Shown here piece by piece: positions 1-6,356 of a stretch of DNA of 10,942 nucleotides. This DNA comes from Desulfuromonadales bacterium (GTDB lineage: Bacteria > Desulfobacterota > Desulfuromonadia > Desulfuromonadales > BM103): contig DAOVNV010000065.1 in assembly GCA_030630015.1 (NCBI GenBank), positions 1 to 10,942 on the forward strand, read 5' to 3'. Each line of letters opens with the position of its first letter. The stretch's first letter is position 1. The position numbers and the translations under genes were made by a program. A model generated the notes under the pieces. The model searched no databases. It was not told where the DNA came from and saw only the letters and a program-made list of their open reading frames with translations.

Positions 1-261
1 GATTTTCAGGGCTTTTCCGGTAACCAGGGCTTCTGCTACGATGCTGCGGGCATTGGCAAGAATTCGGCCGTAGGTGTGCCGGGATACCTCCATCATATTT
101 GCGGCCATTTCCTGATCCAGGTGTTCAAAATCGCTCAGCCTGATGGATTCCAGTTCTTCCACGGACATAAAAATTTCGCCGGTAACGGTCACTCCCTGAG
201 GAACAAAAGCAGCGATGGCCGGATAGGCGGATACAAATCTGGGCTTTTTGGGTCGGGGCAT
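1..261 (-). CDS. DUF134 (UPF0251) family HTH protein, C-terminus cut by window edge
   Basis: The minus strand reads open for 87 codons from ATG at 261 to the window edge. The start MPRPKK, the middle stretch SVEELESIRLSDFEHLDQEMAA and the following VSRHTYGRILANARSIVAEAL match the DUF134/UPF0251 pattern: a basic MPRP start, an ELEaiRLxD segment, then a sigma-factor-like helix-turn-helix around VSRxTxGRIL. The HTH is visible at about residues 45-75. These proteins are presumed DNA-binding regulators with no established target; relatives often sit near genes for iron-molybdenum-cofactor-type (NifX/NifB) or MRP proteins, but nothing of that kind is visible here. AGGAG lies ten bases before the ATG and a near-consensus promoter lies just upstream, so the gene looks alive. 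Family members often have a cysteine-bearing C-terminal part, which here falls outside the window. Family call is firm, function unknown. Confidence 0.85.
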   Translation of the reverse strand, partial: MPRPKKPRFVSAYPAIAAFVPQGVTVTGEIFMSVEELESIRLSDFEHLDQEMAANMMEVSRHTYGRILANARSIVAEALVTGKALKI

Positions 262-277
262 CGAATGCTCTCTCCTG

Positions 278-339
278 TTACGCTCATTTGAGCATAATAT
301 AAAGCTTACATTGACTGCTGTCAATGAAAAATATGCTCA
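278..339 (-). promoter_or_regulatory. Sigma70-type promoter of the DUF134 gene with flanking inverted repeats
   Basis: On the minus strand TTGACA (plus 319-324) is followed after exactly 17 bases by TATATT (plus 296-301), a near-perfect sigma70 promoter. An imperfect 20-base palindrome at 278-297 (TTATGCTCA, two bases, TGAGCGTAA on the minus strand; 8 of 9 pairs match) covers the -10 edge and the expected transcription start. A second copy of the half-site TATGCTCA lies at 332-339 in the opposite orientation, just upstream of -35. A perfect 7-base inverted repeat (CATTGAC, TGCT, GTCAATG) at 309-326 overlaps the -35 box. This layout suggests an operator, perhaps bound by the DUF134 protein itself; that last step is inference. 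Confidence 0.7.
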
Positions 340-420
340 TAAGATCAAAATAATTCTCATTGGCATTGATTTCAGCGTATTAAAGTAAGAGATATATAGA
401 TTTTCAGATAATTAATTTCG

Positions 421-722
421 GTTATCGATCTGAAGGCCCTGCTGGACCTCTCGAATTGAACAGTCAGGCCGAACTGAGGCAGCAGCATAGGCAGAGGATT
501 GAGGAAGCACTTGCATTGGATGGCTCAGAACGTGAGGGGGAATGGATCGAGAGCATCGCTGTTGGCAGCGAAGATTTCGTGCGGAGGGTTCAAGGGCAGT
601 TCAACATCAAAATGAAAAAGCGAGAAATCGGCAGACAAGATGGTATATTTATGCTGAGCGAAGGATTAAGCGGCTATGGGCCTGATTTTGGCATCAAAAA
701 TCGGCCTATAGGATCAAAATAA
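421..722 (+). pseudogene. C-terminal remnant of a REP-associated (IS200-like, Y1) transposase
   Basis: The reading frame from about 456 to the TAA at 720-722 encodes AELRQQHRQRIEEALA, then REGEWIESIAVGSEDFVRRVQ and a tail ending GPDFGIKNRPIGSK. This matches the C-terminal tail typical of RAYT-type transposases (a basic helix, then an AVGSxxFVxxVQ segment, then a GKNRPI-like end). Just upstream, in a different frame from 421, VIDLKALLDLSN fits the residues normally preceding this tail, so a frameshift lies near 450-457. The only start available in the main frame is a TTG at 456 with no clear ribosome site. The catalytic HUH and tyrosine part, some 200 residues, is missing, so no active transposase is made. 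No matching REP hairpins were identified nearby. Low similarity of the last 25 residues leaves some doubt about exact family membership. Confidence 0.6.
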
Positions 723-744
723 GCTATTTTTCCCTAGGAGTTCA

Positions 745-935
745 TATGATTACAGGCGGTTAACTTGGTCCGACCCAGGTTAAATGAGGTGGTATTTTCG
801 CTGTTGGGTGAGGTGGTTTTGCTCGGTGGGGTCATGCCAGGTTCATTGGGGTTGATCGGTATCATCCTTGCCGTGACCGGGCTGGTTTTCTATGTGAAGG
901 CGCAATATCGCCCAGCTCCCCAGAATGGTCTGTAA
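745..935 (+). pseudogene. Remnant of a probable DMT/EamA-type permease, internal part missing
   Basis: From about 765 (TTG) to the TAA at 933-935 there is a 56-codon frame with two hydrophobic stretches, VVFSLLGEVVLLG and GLIGIILAVTGLVFYV, and a short polar end (KAQYRPAPQNGL). This resembles the last two membrane segments of drug/metabolite transporters, where a VLLGE-like motif is followed by a G-rich final helix. Twenty bases before it, a good ribosome site (TAGGAG) precedes ATG at 745, opening the five-codon frame MITGG and then TAA. MITG is a common beginning for this transporter type. The simplest reading is a gene that kept its ribosome site, start and final helices but lost the middle, with a frame change at the join. 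The C-terminal family call is tentative; the start stub is speculative. A real 56-residue small membrane protein starting at TTG 765 behind AGGCGG is the alternative. Confidence 0.4.
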
Positions 936-1001
936 AGATTCGTCTCAGAAATCTAATAGGAATAGATTCTCAAGTTTCGCAAGAGCAACCTAAGTTCACG
1001 C

Positions 1002-1032
1002 AAAAAAAAACGCCCCGCTAATGCGGGGCGTT
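1002..1032 (-). terminator. Intrinsic terminator of the sfrB-sfrA unit
   Basis: On the minus strand, 24 bases past the sfrA stop codon, a perfect GC-rich stem CGCCCCGC with loop ATTA and GCGGGGCG (plus 1011-1030) runs directly into nine T residues (plus 1002-1010). Flanking A/T bases extend the stem to ten pairs. Read from the plus strand the stem is followed only by a mixed TTGCGTTT run, so it should act mainly on leftward transcription. Confidence 0.93.
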
Positions 1033-1056
1033 GCGTTTGAAAGGAACTGGCTTTGC

Positions 1057-3621
1057 TCAGGCCTTGGCGGCCGTGACCGGTACGCTGTTGCTGCCGGTCG
1101 TCGCGATCTGCTGGATGTTGAGGTCGGCGAAGTTGTACGGTGCGAACAACAGGCCGGAGGGGAGCTGTTCACTGACCTTGACCGGTCCGGTCACTGCTCC
1201 AGCCGGGCTGCTCAGCTTGATACGCCCGCCATCGGCTACGCCGATCTTGCCGGCATCCTCGGCGCTGATTTCGATTACGCCCGAGGCTTCGAGTTCAGCG
1301 GTTGCCGCAGAAGCCGTTGTGGTCGAACCGAACTGGAAGCGGCTCTTACCGATCAGCAACTGTAATTCGTTCTCTGGCACAGGAGTCAGTTTGATTACTG
1401 TGGCTGTCAGGCTCTGCTTGGCTGGCGCATAGGCCTCCTTCCAGCAGAAGGAACGTTGCTCCAGAGTCTGGCAGACATCGGAATACAAACCGCCCAGCTC
1501 AATCATTTCCTGACGCACAGCAGCATCGCTCGGTTCCGGTTTGCCGCTGATGCGGGAGAATAGGTCGGCCAGGATTGCCAGGTCAGGCCGGGCTTCTCCG
1601 GGAGGATCAACGGCAATGCGCAAATTGTTGATCCGCTGATCGAGGGCCGTTACGCTGCCACGCTTCTCAGTACTGGCCGCACCGGCAAGAACCACGTCGG
1701 CCATGTCGGTCAACTCGCTGGCCAGGATGTCCTGCACTACGAGGAAATCAACCTTGTCAAGTGCCTTGCGCCAACGCGCGCTTTCCGGGAAGTCCACCAA
1801 GGGGTTGGTGCCGGCCAGGTAAAGAGCGCGGATGTTTCCAGCTTCAATGCCAGTCAGGATTGCTGCCGCATCGGCCCCGCCTTCAGGCAGTTCGGTATGC
1901 CAGGCGGCGGCAAACTTTTCCTTGGCTGTTTCATAGTTCTGGAAGCCAGGCAGCATTTCCGGGCAGGCGCCAGCATCGAGCAGCCCCTGCATGTTGCCCT
2001 TTTCGTCGATCGGGAACAGGCCGCCCTTGTCGCCGTGCAGGGCGCCACTGACCAGGGCCAGGTTGGCCAGGGCTGCCACGCCCGCCTCTGCCTGGGAACT
2101 TGCTGTCAGATCACGGCCGAACACGATCGCGACCGATGCAGCTTGGCCAATATGGTCGGCTGCTTCTTCGAGCAGTGCACGTTCAACACCAGTTGCAGTG
2201 CAGACGGCATCCAGATCGATATCGGCAAGATAAGCGGTCAATTCATCGGCATTTGCAACGAACTGCTGCAGGAAATCCTTGTCGGCCTGGCCCTTGTCGA
2301 CGATCAGTTTCGCCAGGGCTGCGGCCAGGTAAGCTTCGCTGCCGACACGGTACTGCAGGAAGGTTTCGGATTGACCAGCCAGTTTGTCCTGGCGCAGGTT
2401 GGCCACGATCAGTTTCGCATCGTTCTTGAGGTGAGCGTGCTGGATCTGCCAGTCGACGGCCGGAACCTCTGAGCTCGGATCGGAGCCGAACACCAGAACC
2501 GCTTCGGATTGGCCAATCCGGTCCAGGTGATTGCTGGCACCGGTCAGTTTAAGCTGCTCGTCCAGAACTTTTGCCGCACGCAGAGCGCCAAAGCGCGCCT
2601 CGGAATCGATATTGTTACTGGCCAGCCCGACCCGGAACAGTTTCTGGAAGAGATAGTTCTCTTCATTGCTCAGGCGCGGTGAAGTTAAACCGGCAACCGC
2701 CTGGCCGCCGAATTCGTCGCGCAGCCGGACCAGCTCACCGGCGGCAAGTGCCAGGGCATCGTCCCAGCCGGCCTGCTGCTGCCGATCGTCCTGTTTGACC
2801 AGCGGCGCCGACAGGCGTTTCTTGCTGACCAGGTAGTCATGGGCAAAGAAGCCGCCGACACAGAGGTTGCCGTCGTTAACCGTTGTGCCGTCTTCAGAGG
2901 TAACCCTCAAGATCTGGCCTTGCTTGCTGTGCATGTCAACCTGGCACTGTGCCGGGCAGATGGTGCAGACCGTGGCGGTCTTACGCAGCTCCCAGGGGCG
3001 GGCCTTGAACTTGAAGGGCTTGGAGATCATGGTGCCGGTCGGGCAGACCTGCACACAGTTGCCGCAGAATTCGCACTTTTCCAGGTCCTTGTCGATAAAG
3101 GCCCGGTCACCCTTTTTGTTGATGAACAGGGCGCTGGAACCGATCAGTTCGTGGCAGACCTTGACGCACTTCTCACACATGATGCAGCGGTTCGGGACCT
3201 GCTGGATCAGCGGCCACTTGTCAATGGTTTCGGCATTGACATCTTCCGCCTCGAACGGCTGCCTGGTGACATCCTGCGCGTAGCAGATATCCTGCAGGTC
3301 GCATTCACCACCGGCATCGCAAACCGGGCAGTCGAGCGGATGGTTGACCAGCAGCAGTTCGACAATCTGGCGACGGATCTTCGCCAGCTTCTCGGACTGG
3401 GTGGTGACTTCCATGCCGTCGATCGCCAGAGTGTTGCAGGCGGTCATGGTCTTGTCTGCCCCAGCAACCTCGACTGCGCAAACGCGGCAGGCTCCGGTCG
3501 TGGAGATTTTTTTAAGATAGCACAGGGTCGGAATCTTGATGCCTACAGACTCAGCCGCATCAAGGATGGTTGCTCCCGGTGCAATCTGGACATCCTTACC
3601 ATCGATCTTCAGGTTGATCAT
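1057..3621 (-). CDS. sfrA: NADPH-dependent oxidoreductase (Fe(III) reductase) subunit SfrA, NuoG-like
   Basis: An 854-residue iron-sulfur subunit resembling NuoG and formate-dehydrogenase alpha chains; with SfrB it forms the soluble cytoplasmic NADPH oxidoreductase known from Geobacter sulfurreducens. Domains in order: 2Fe-2S ferredoxin (C34, C45, C48, C62); the His-Cys3 4Fe-4S site (H94, C98, C101, C107); a double 4Fe-4S ferredoxin (C146/149/152/156 and C183/186/189/193); the 4Fe-4S site of the molybdopterin superfamily (C219, C222, C226, C254); the molybdopterin-type fold from about 270; and a C-terminal dinucleotide-binding-like domain from about 760. The residue that carries Mo-binding Cys or Sec in formate dehydrogenases aligns with G345 (in EARFGALRAA), so a catalytic Mo site looks absent, as in NuoG. 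The ATG lies 38 bases after sfrB with a weak AAGGG ribosome site. The paired GltD-like neighbour argues against an orphan Nuo subunit. The physiological acceptor is not proven by sequence. Confidence 0.88.
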   Translation of the reverse strand: MINLKIDGKDVQIAPGATILDAAESVGIKIPTLCYLKKISTTGACRVCAVEVAGADKTMTACNTLAIDGMEVTTQSEKLAKIRRQIVELLLVNHPLDCPVCDAGGECDLQDICYAQDVTRQPFEAEDVNAETIDKWPLIQQVPNRCIMCEKCVKVCHELIGSSALFINKKGDRAFIDKDLEKCEFCGNCVQVCPTGTMISKPFKFKARPWELRKTATVCTICPAQCQVDMHSKQGQILRVTSEDGTTVNDGNLCVGGFFAHDYLVSKKRLSAPLVKQDDRQQQAGWDDALALAAGELVRLRDEFGGQAVAGLTSPRLSNEENYLFQKLFRVGLASNNIDSEARFGALRAAKVLDEQLKLTGASNHLDRIGQSEAVLVFGSDPSSEVPAVDWQIQHAHLKNDAKLIVANLRQDKLAGQSETFLQYRVGSEAYLAAALAKLIVDKGQADKDFLQQFVANADELTAYLADIDLDAVCTATGVERALLEEAADHIGQAASVAIVFGRDLTASSQAEAGVAALANLALVSGALHGDKGGLFPIDEKGNMQGLLDAGACPEMLPGFQNYETAKEKFAAAWHTELPEGGADAAAILTGIEAGNIRALYLAGTNPLVDFPESARWRKALDKVDFLVVQDILASELTDMADVVLAGAASTEKRGSVTALDQRINNLRIAVDPPGEARPDLAILADLFSRISGKPEPSDAAVRQEMIELGGLYSDVCQTLEQRSFCWKEAYAPAKQSLTATVIKLTPVPENELQLLIGKSRFQFGSTTTASAATAELEASGVIEISAEDAGKIGVADGGRIKLSSPAGAVTGPVKVSEQLPSGLLFAPYNFADLNIQQIATTGSNSVPVTAAKA

Positions 3622-3659
3622 CGAAATCTGCCCTTTGTCAGCTTATCGTAAAGTGGATA

Positions 3660-5612
3660 TCAATCGTTCACGGCTACCATGGCGACCCGGTAGCAGCGCA
3701 GGCAGCGTTCTGCCTCGCGAACCGCCTGGCTTTCCGGCATGGCCAGTTCAATCTCTTCGTAGTTCTGGGCGCGTTCGGCACCGTCGATCTTCGGTTGGTG
3801 CTCACGGTGGAGACCGCCGATGATGCCGAGGTTTTCATTCTTGTCGAAGGCGCCGAAGTTGTTGACGATGTCTTCCATGGCGTCTTCTTCGTCGAGGTAA
3901 ACCTTGCCTTCGGTGAGGTAGCGGTGCATGACCTTGGCAGCACGCTTGCCATGACCGACCGCGAGCACGACGGTCATGGCGCCGTATTCGCAGTCGCCGC
4001 CGGCGAACACGCCTTCGTTGTCGGTCATCATGGTCCCGTCATTGGTGACGATACTGTTCCAGCGGGTCTGCTTGATGCCGTAGTCGCCTTCCTCGAGATA
4101 GGAGAGGTCGGGGTCCTGGCCGATGGCCGGGATAACCAGGTCGCAGGGGATGATGTATTCGCTGCCGGGAACTTCCACCGGCCGGCGGCGGCCCGAATCG
4201 TCCGGTTCGCCAAGCTCCATCTTGATGACTTCGACCCCGACCACCCGGTTGTTCTCGGTGATCAGTTTGGTCGGGTTGCGCAGGAACTCGAACTGGACGT
4301 TCTCTTCCTCGGCGTCATCGACCTCGTAGTATTCCGCCGGCATTTCCTTGCGGGTCCGGCGATAGACCAGGATCGAATCAGTGCAGCCTTCGCGCAGGGC
4401 AACACGCACGCAGTCGATGGCGGTGTTGCCGCCGCCGACGACGATAACCCGCGGCGGTGTTTCAATATCTTCGCCGAGAGACACTTTCCGCAGGTAATGA
4501 ATGCCGCCTTCCGAGAAGCCGTCGTAGCCCATATCCTCGCCCTCGACGCCCATCGGCTTCGATTTGAAGGCGCCGGTGCCGAGGAAGACCGCGTCGTAAT
4601 TCTCTTTCAGCTCGCGCAGGGAAACGTCGCGGCCGAGCTTGACGCCGTACTCGATTTCGACGCCCAGTGCGGCAATGATATCCGCTTCGCGCTGCAGCAG
4701 GGGACGCGGCATGCGGTAGTCGGGGATGCCGACGGCGACCGTGCCGCCCGGCTCGGAGAGCATGTCGATGATCTTGACCTTGTGACCTTCGAGCGCCAGG
4801 TAGTAGGCGCAGGTCAGACCGGCCGGGCCGGCACCAACCACGATGATCTTCTTGCCGGTCGGTTCCTTGGCGATCCTCGGCGGCTGCTTATGGTGCATCC
4901 ATTCATGGTCCGAAGCAACCCGCTTGAGCACCATGATGCTGACCGGATCATCGATCAGAGCGCGTCGGCAGGCATCCTCACAGGGGTGCGGACAGACGCG
5001 GCCGCAGACAGCCGGGATCGGCATCCGGTCGCGAATTTCGTCCAGCGATTGGTCGAAACGGTATTCCTTGATCGATTCGATGTAGGCCGGGATATCGATA
5101 TGCGCCGGACAGCGATCCATGCATGGCGCGGTCAGCTTGTCGCGGTAGACTTTGGCCGGCTTGGCCTTGCGCTCGCCGCGGATGTAGGCCAGGTAGTCGT
5201 CGCGGAAGTACTTGACCGAATCGACGATCGGCCGGGCTGCGGTCATGCAGAGCGTGCACTTGCAGTTGTCCAGCAAGTCACCCAGTCCGGTCAAAGTGTC
5301 CAGGTCGGCTTCTTCACCGTGCCCCTCGACAATGCGCGCCAGGGTGTCGGTCATGACCCGTGTGCCGCGTTTGCCCGGAGTGCATTTGGCGCAGCAGTAC
5401 TTGTCCTGCACGCGCTTCATGTACTCGGCAGCCATAGCAACGACGTCAGTATCCTTGTCGGTCAGGATGATGCCGTCCCAGCCCATGAAGGCGCCTACAC
5501 GGCCTTCATTCAGATAGCTGCTTGGCAACTTGACCGGCATATCCTGCGCCTGTCCGCTCTTGCGATTATCGATGATCTCATCGCCCCAGCTGGAAAACAT
5601 TACTTCAGCCAA
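3660..5612 (-). CDS. sfrB: NADPH-dependent oxidoreductase (Fe(III) reductase) subunit SfrB, NuoF/GltD-like fusion
   Basis: Flavoprotein subunit that should oxidise or reduce NADP(H) and pass electrons to SfrA. From a TTG start (650 residues): residues about 30-145 resemble only the C-terminal SLBB/4Fe-4S part of NuoF (no FMN domain), with CCAKCTPGKRGT at 73-84; residues 164-215 are the GltD-type cysteine set (C164, C168, C203, C207, C211, C215); then FAD binding VVGAGPAG at 258-265, NADP binding GGGNTAID at 393-400, the arginine-rich YRRTRKEMP that in GltD-like enzymes contacts the NADPH phosphate, a second FAD motif GVFAGGD near 534-540, and a late CxxC (C637, C640). Start choice: GGGGAGG sits six bases before TTG at 5612, whereas ATG at 5627 (five residues longer) has no ribosome site; both keep the frame. 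The third cysteine of the NuoF motif is Gly80, while extra cysteines appear at 73, 117 and 119. First gene of the sfrB-sfrA unit. Confidence 0.87.
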   Translation of the reverse strand: MAEVMFSSWGDEIIDNRKSGQAQDMPVKLPSSYLNEGRVGAFMGWDGIILTDKDTDVVAMAAEYMKRVQDKYCCAKCTPGKRGTRVMTDTLARIVEGHGEEADLDTLTGLGDLLDNCKCTLCMTAARPIVDSVKYFRDDYLAYIRGERKAKPAKVYRDKLTAPCMDRCPAHIDIPAYIESIKEYRFDQSLDEIRDRMPIPAVCGRVCPHPCEDACRRALIDDPVSIMVLKRVASDHEWMHHKQPPRIAKEPTGKKIIVVGAGPAGLTCAYYLALEGHKVKIIDMLSEPGGTVAVGIPDYRMPRPLLQREADIIAALGVEIEYGVKLGRDVSLRELKENYDAVFLGTGAFKSKPMGVEGEDMGYDGFSEGGIHYLRKVSLGEDIETPPRVIVVGGGNTAIDCVRVALREGCTDSILVYRRTRKEMPAEYYEVDDAEEENVQFEFLRNPTKLITENNRVVGVEVIKMELGEPDDSGRRRPVEVPGSEYIIPCDLVIPAIGQDPDLSYLEEGDYGIKQTRWNSIVTNDGTMMTDNEGVFAGGDCEYGAMTVVLAVGHGKRAAKVMHRYLTEGKVYLDEEDAMEDIVNNFGAFDKNENLGIIGGLHREHQPKIDGAERAQNYEEIELAMPESQAVREAERCLRCYRVAMVAVND

Positions 5613-5868
5613 GTTGAACCTCCCCATATGTTGGGTTTTCCACGCACAAGACCGCAGGGGAAAACCGTTGCAACGACCTTCACTCTGCGGCTGATGCCTG
5701 GCAGTTTATGTTTGCTTAATGTGTATACAGTATGCAGCTAAATAACACAGAGAGAGCGGGGAAATCAAGCGAAAAGTAGCAATTATTGCTGCCTGGAGCA
5801 CTGCCGGACTGACTTGTCCCTTCAAGCTAGTCAGTCACCTGCTTTGCTGAGCCCTCCGCTCGAACGAA
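5613..5868 (-). promoter_or_regulatory. sfrB upstream region with several perfect inverted repeats
   Basis: This 256-base gap between the lipoprotein stop and sfrB must hold the sfrB promoter unless sfrB is read through from upstream. I see no convincing -35/-10 pair. It does hold: a hairpin GACTGACT/AGTCAGTC at 5807-5836 with a 14-base loop and no T-run; AGCAATTATTGCT at 5778-5790; TGTATACA within GTATACAGTATGC near 5733-5745; CGTTGCAACG at 5666-5675, nested between CCGCAG (5652-5657) and CTGCGG (5685-5690), which could fold in the leader RNA. A GntR-type or similar operator at TGTATACA is possible but unproven. Confidence 0.45.
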
Positions 5869-6309
5869 TCAGGGGAAGGGTGGAAAGGGGGTTTCGATCA
5901 GGTAGTAGGCGTTGGCCTGTTTTTCTGCATCGGAATAGACCCAGGTATGATCGAACCGAAAGGTTTTGACCACTGGCGAAGGCAACAGGAAATAGTCCAG
6001 TTCCAGTCGCACGTCCGCCCGCTTGCCATCGGTGGAAACAACGATTTGTTCAACCCTGACATCCACGATATTCAGGTCTTTCTCCAGAGGGTCAAAGGTT
6101 TCCAGGAATGCCTCACGGTTCTCTGGCTCCAGGTAGGTTGCCGCAGCGGGGAATTCTTCGACGCGCAGAGCCTTGACGAAGGCATCAAGGGCCTGCTGAC
6201 CCTGATCGGCTGGTGAGTTGATCAGATTGCCCAGAGAGCAGGATGCCAAGCCGGCGAACATCAGCAGGCAGATCAGCGAGTGAAGGGATTTCTGAATGAT
6301 TGACTTCAT
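5869..6309 (-). CDS. Small predicted lipoprotein of unknown function
   Basis: A 146-residue protein with a clear lipoprotein signal: basic MKSIIQK, hydrophobic SLICLLMFAG, then lipobox LASC with the lipidated cysteine at residue 24. The following residue is Ser, which in many proteobacteria favours export to the outer membrane. The mature part (QALDAFVKALRVEEFPAAATYL, later DVRVEQIVVSTDGKRADVRLELDYF and FDHTWVYSD) reads as helices followed by beta strands, the pattern of NTF2-like or DUF4864-like ligand-binding folds; this is a guess from pattern only. Start: ATG at 6309 has AGGAG ten bases upstream and puts the signal peptide at the N-terminus. An in-frame ATG at 6357 overlaps the previous gene's stop (TAATG) but adds 16 polar residues before the signal and has no ribosome site. 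Last gene of the rpe operon; no clear intrinsic terminator follows. No function assigned. Confidence 0.8.
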   Translation of the reverse strand: MKSIIQKSLHSLICLLMFAGLASCSLGNLINSPADQGQQALDAFVKALRVEEFPAAATYLEPENREAFLETFDPLEKDLNIVDVRVEQIVVSTDGKRADVRLELDYFLLPSPVVKTFRFDHTWVYSDAEKQANAYYLIETPFPPFP

Positions 6310-6356
6310 CTTGTTTTTTCTCCTGCCAGGCGGTTGTCTCGAAGAATACAGGGACA

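Noticed and set aside
76..291. 71-codon plus-strand frame opposite the DUF134 gene
   Set aside because: The minus strand there encodes a recognisable DUF134 protein with ribosome site and promoter; the plus-strand frame has neither.
950..968. Inverted repeat AATCTA/TAGATT
   Set aside because: Six AT-rich pairs with a seven-base loop in a gene-free stretch are expected by chance, and nothing nearby gives it a role.
2839..3651. 270-codon plus-strand frame opposite sfrA
   Set aside because: It overlaps the conserved iron-sulfur region of sfrA and encodes no known motif; a shadow frame.
3795..5741. 648-codon open frame on the plus strand opposite sfrB
   Set aside because: It mirrors the codon pattern of sfrB, has no recognisable domain (repeated D/V/H-rich text) and no supporting ribosome site; it is a GC-driven shadow of a clearly identified gene.
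5807..5836. Hairpin downstream of the lipoprotein gene as an intrinsic terminator
   Set aside because: The stem is perfect, but the loop is 14 bases and no T-run follows on either strand; kept only as an inverted repeat.
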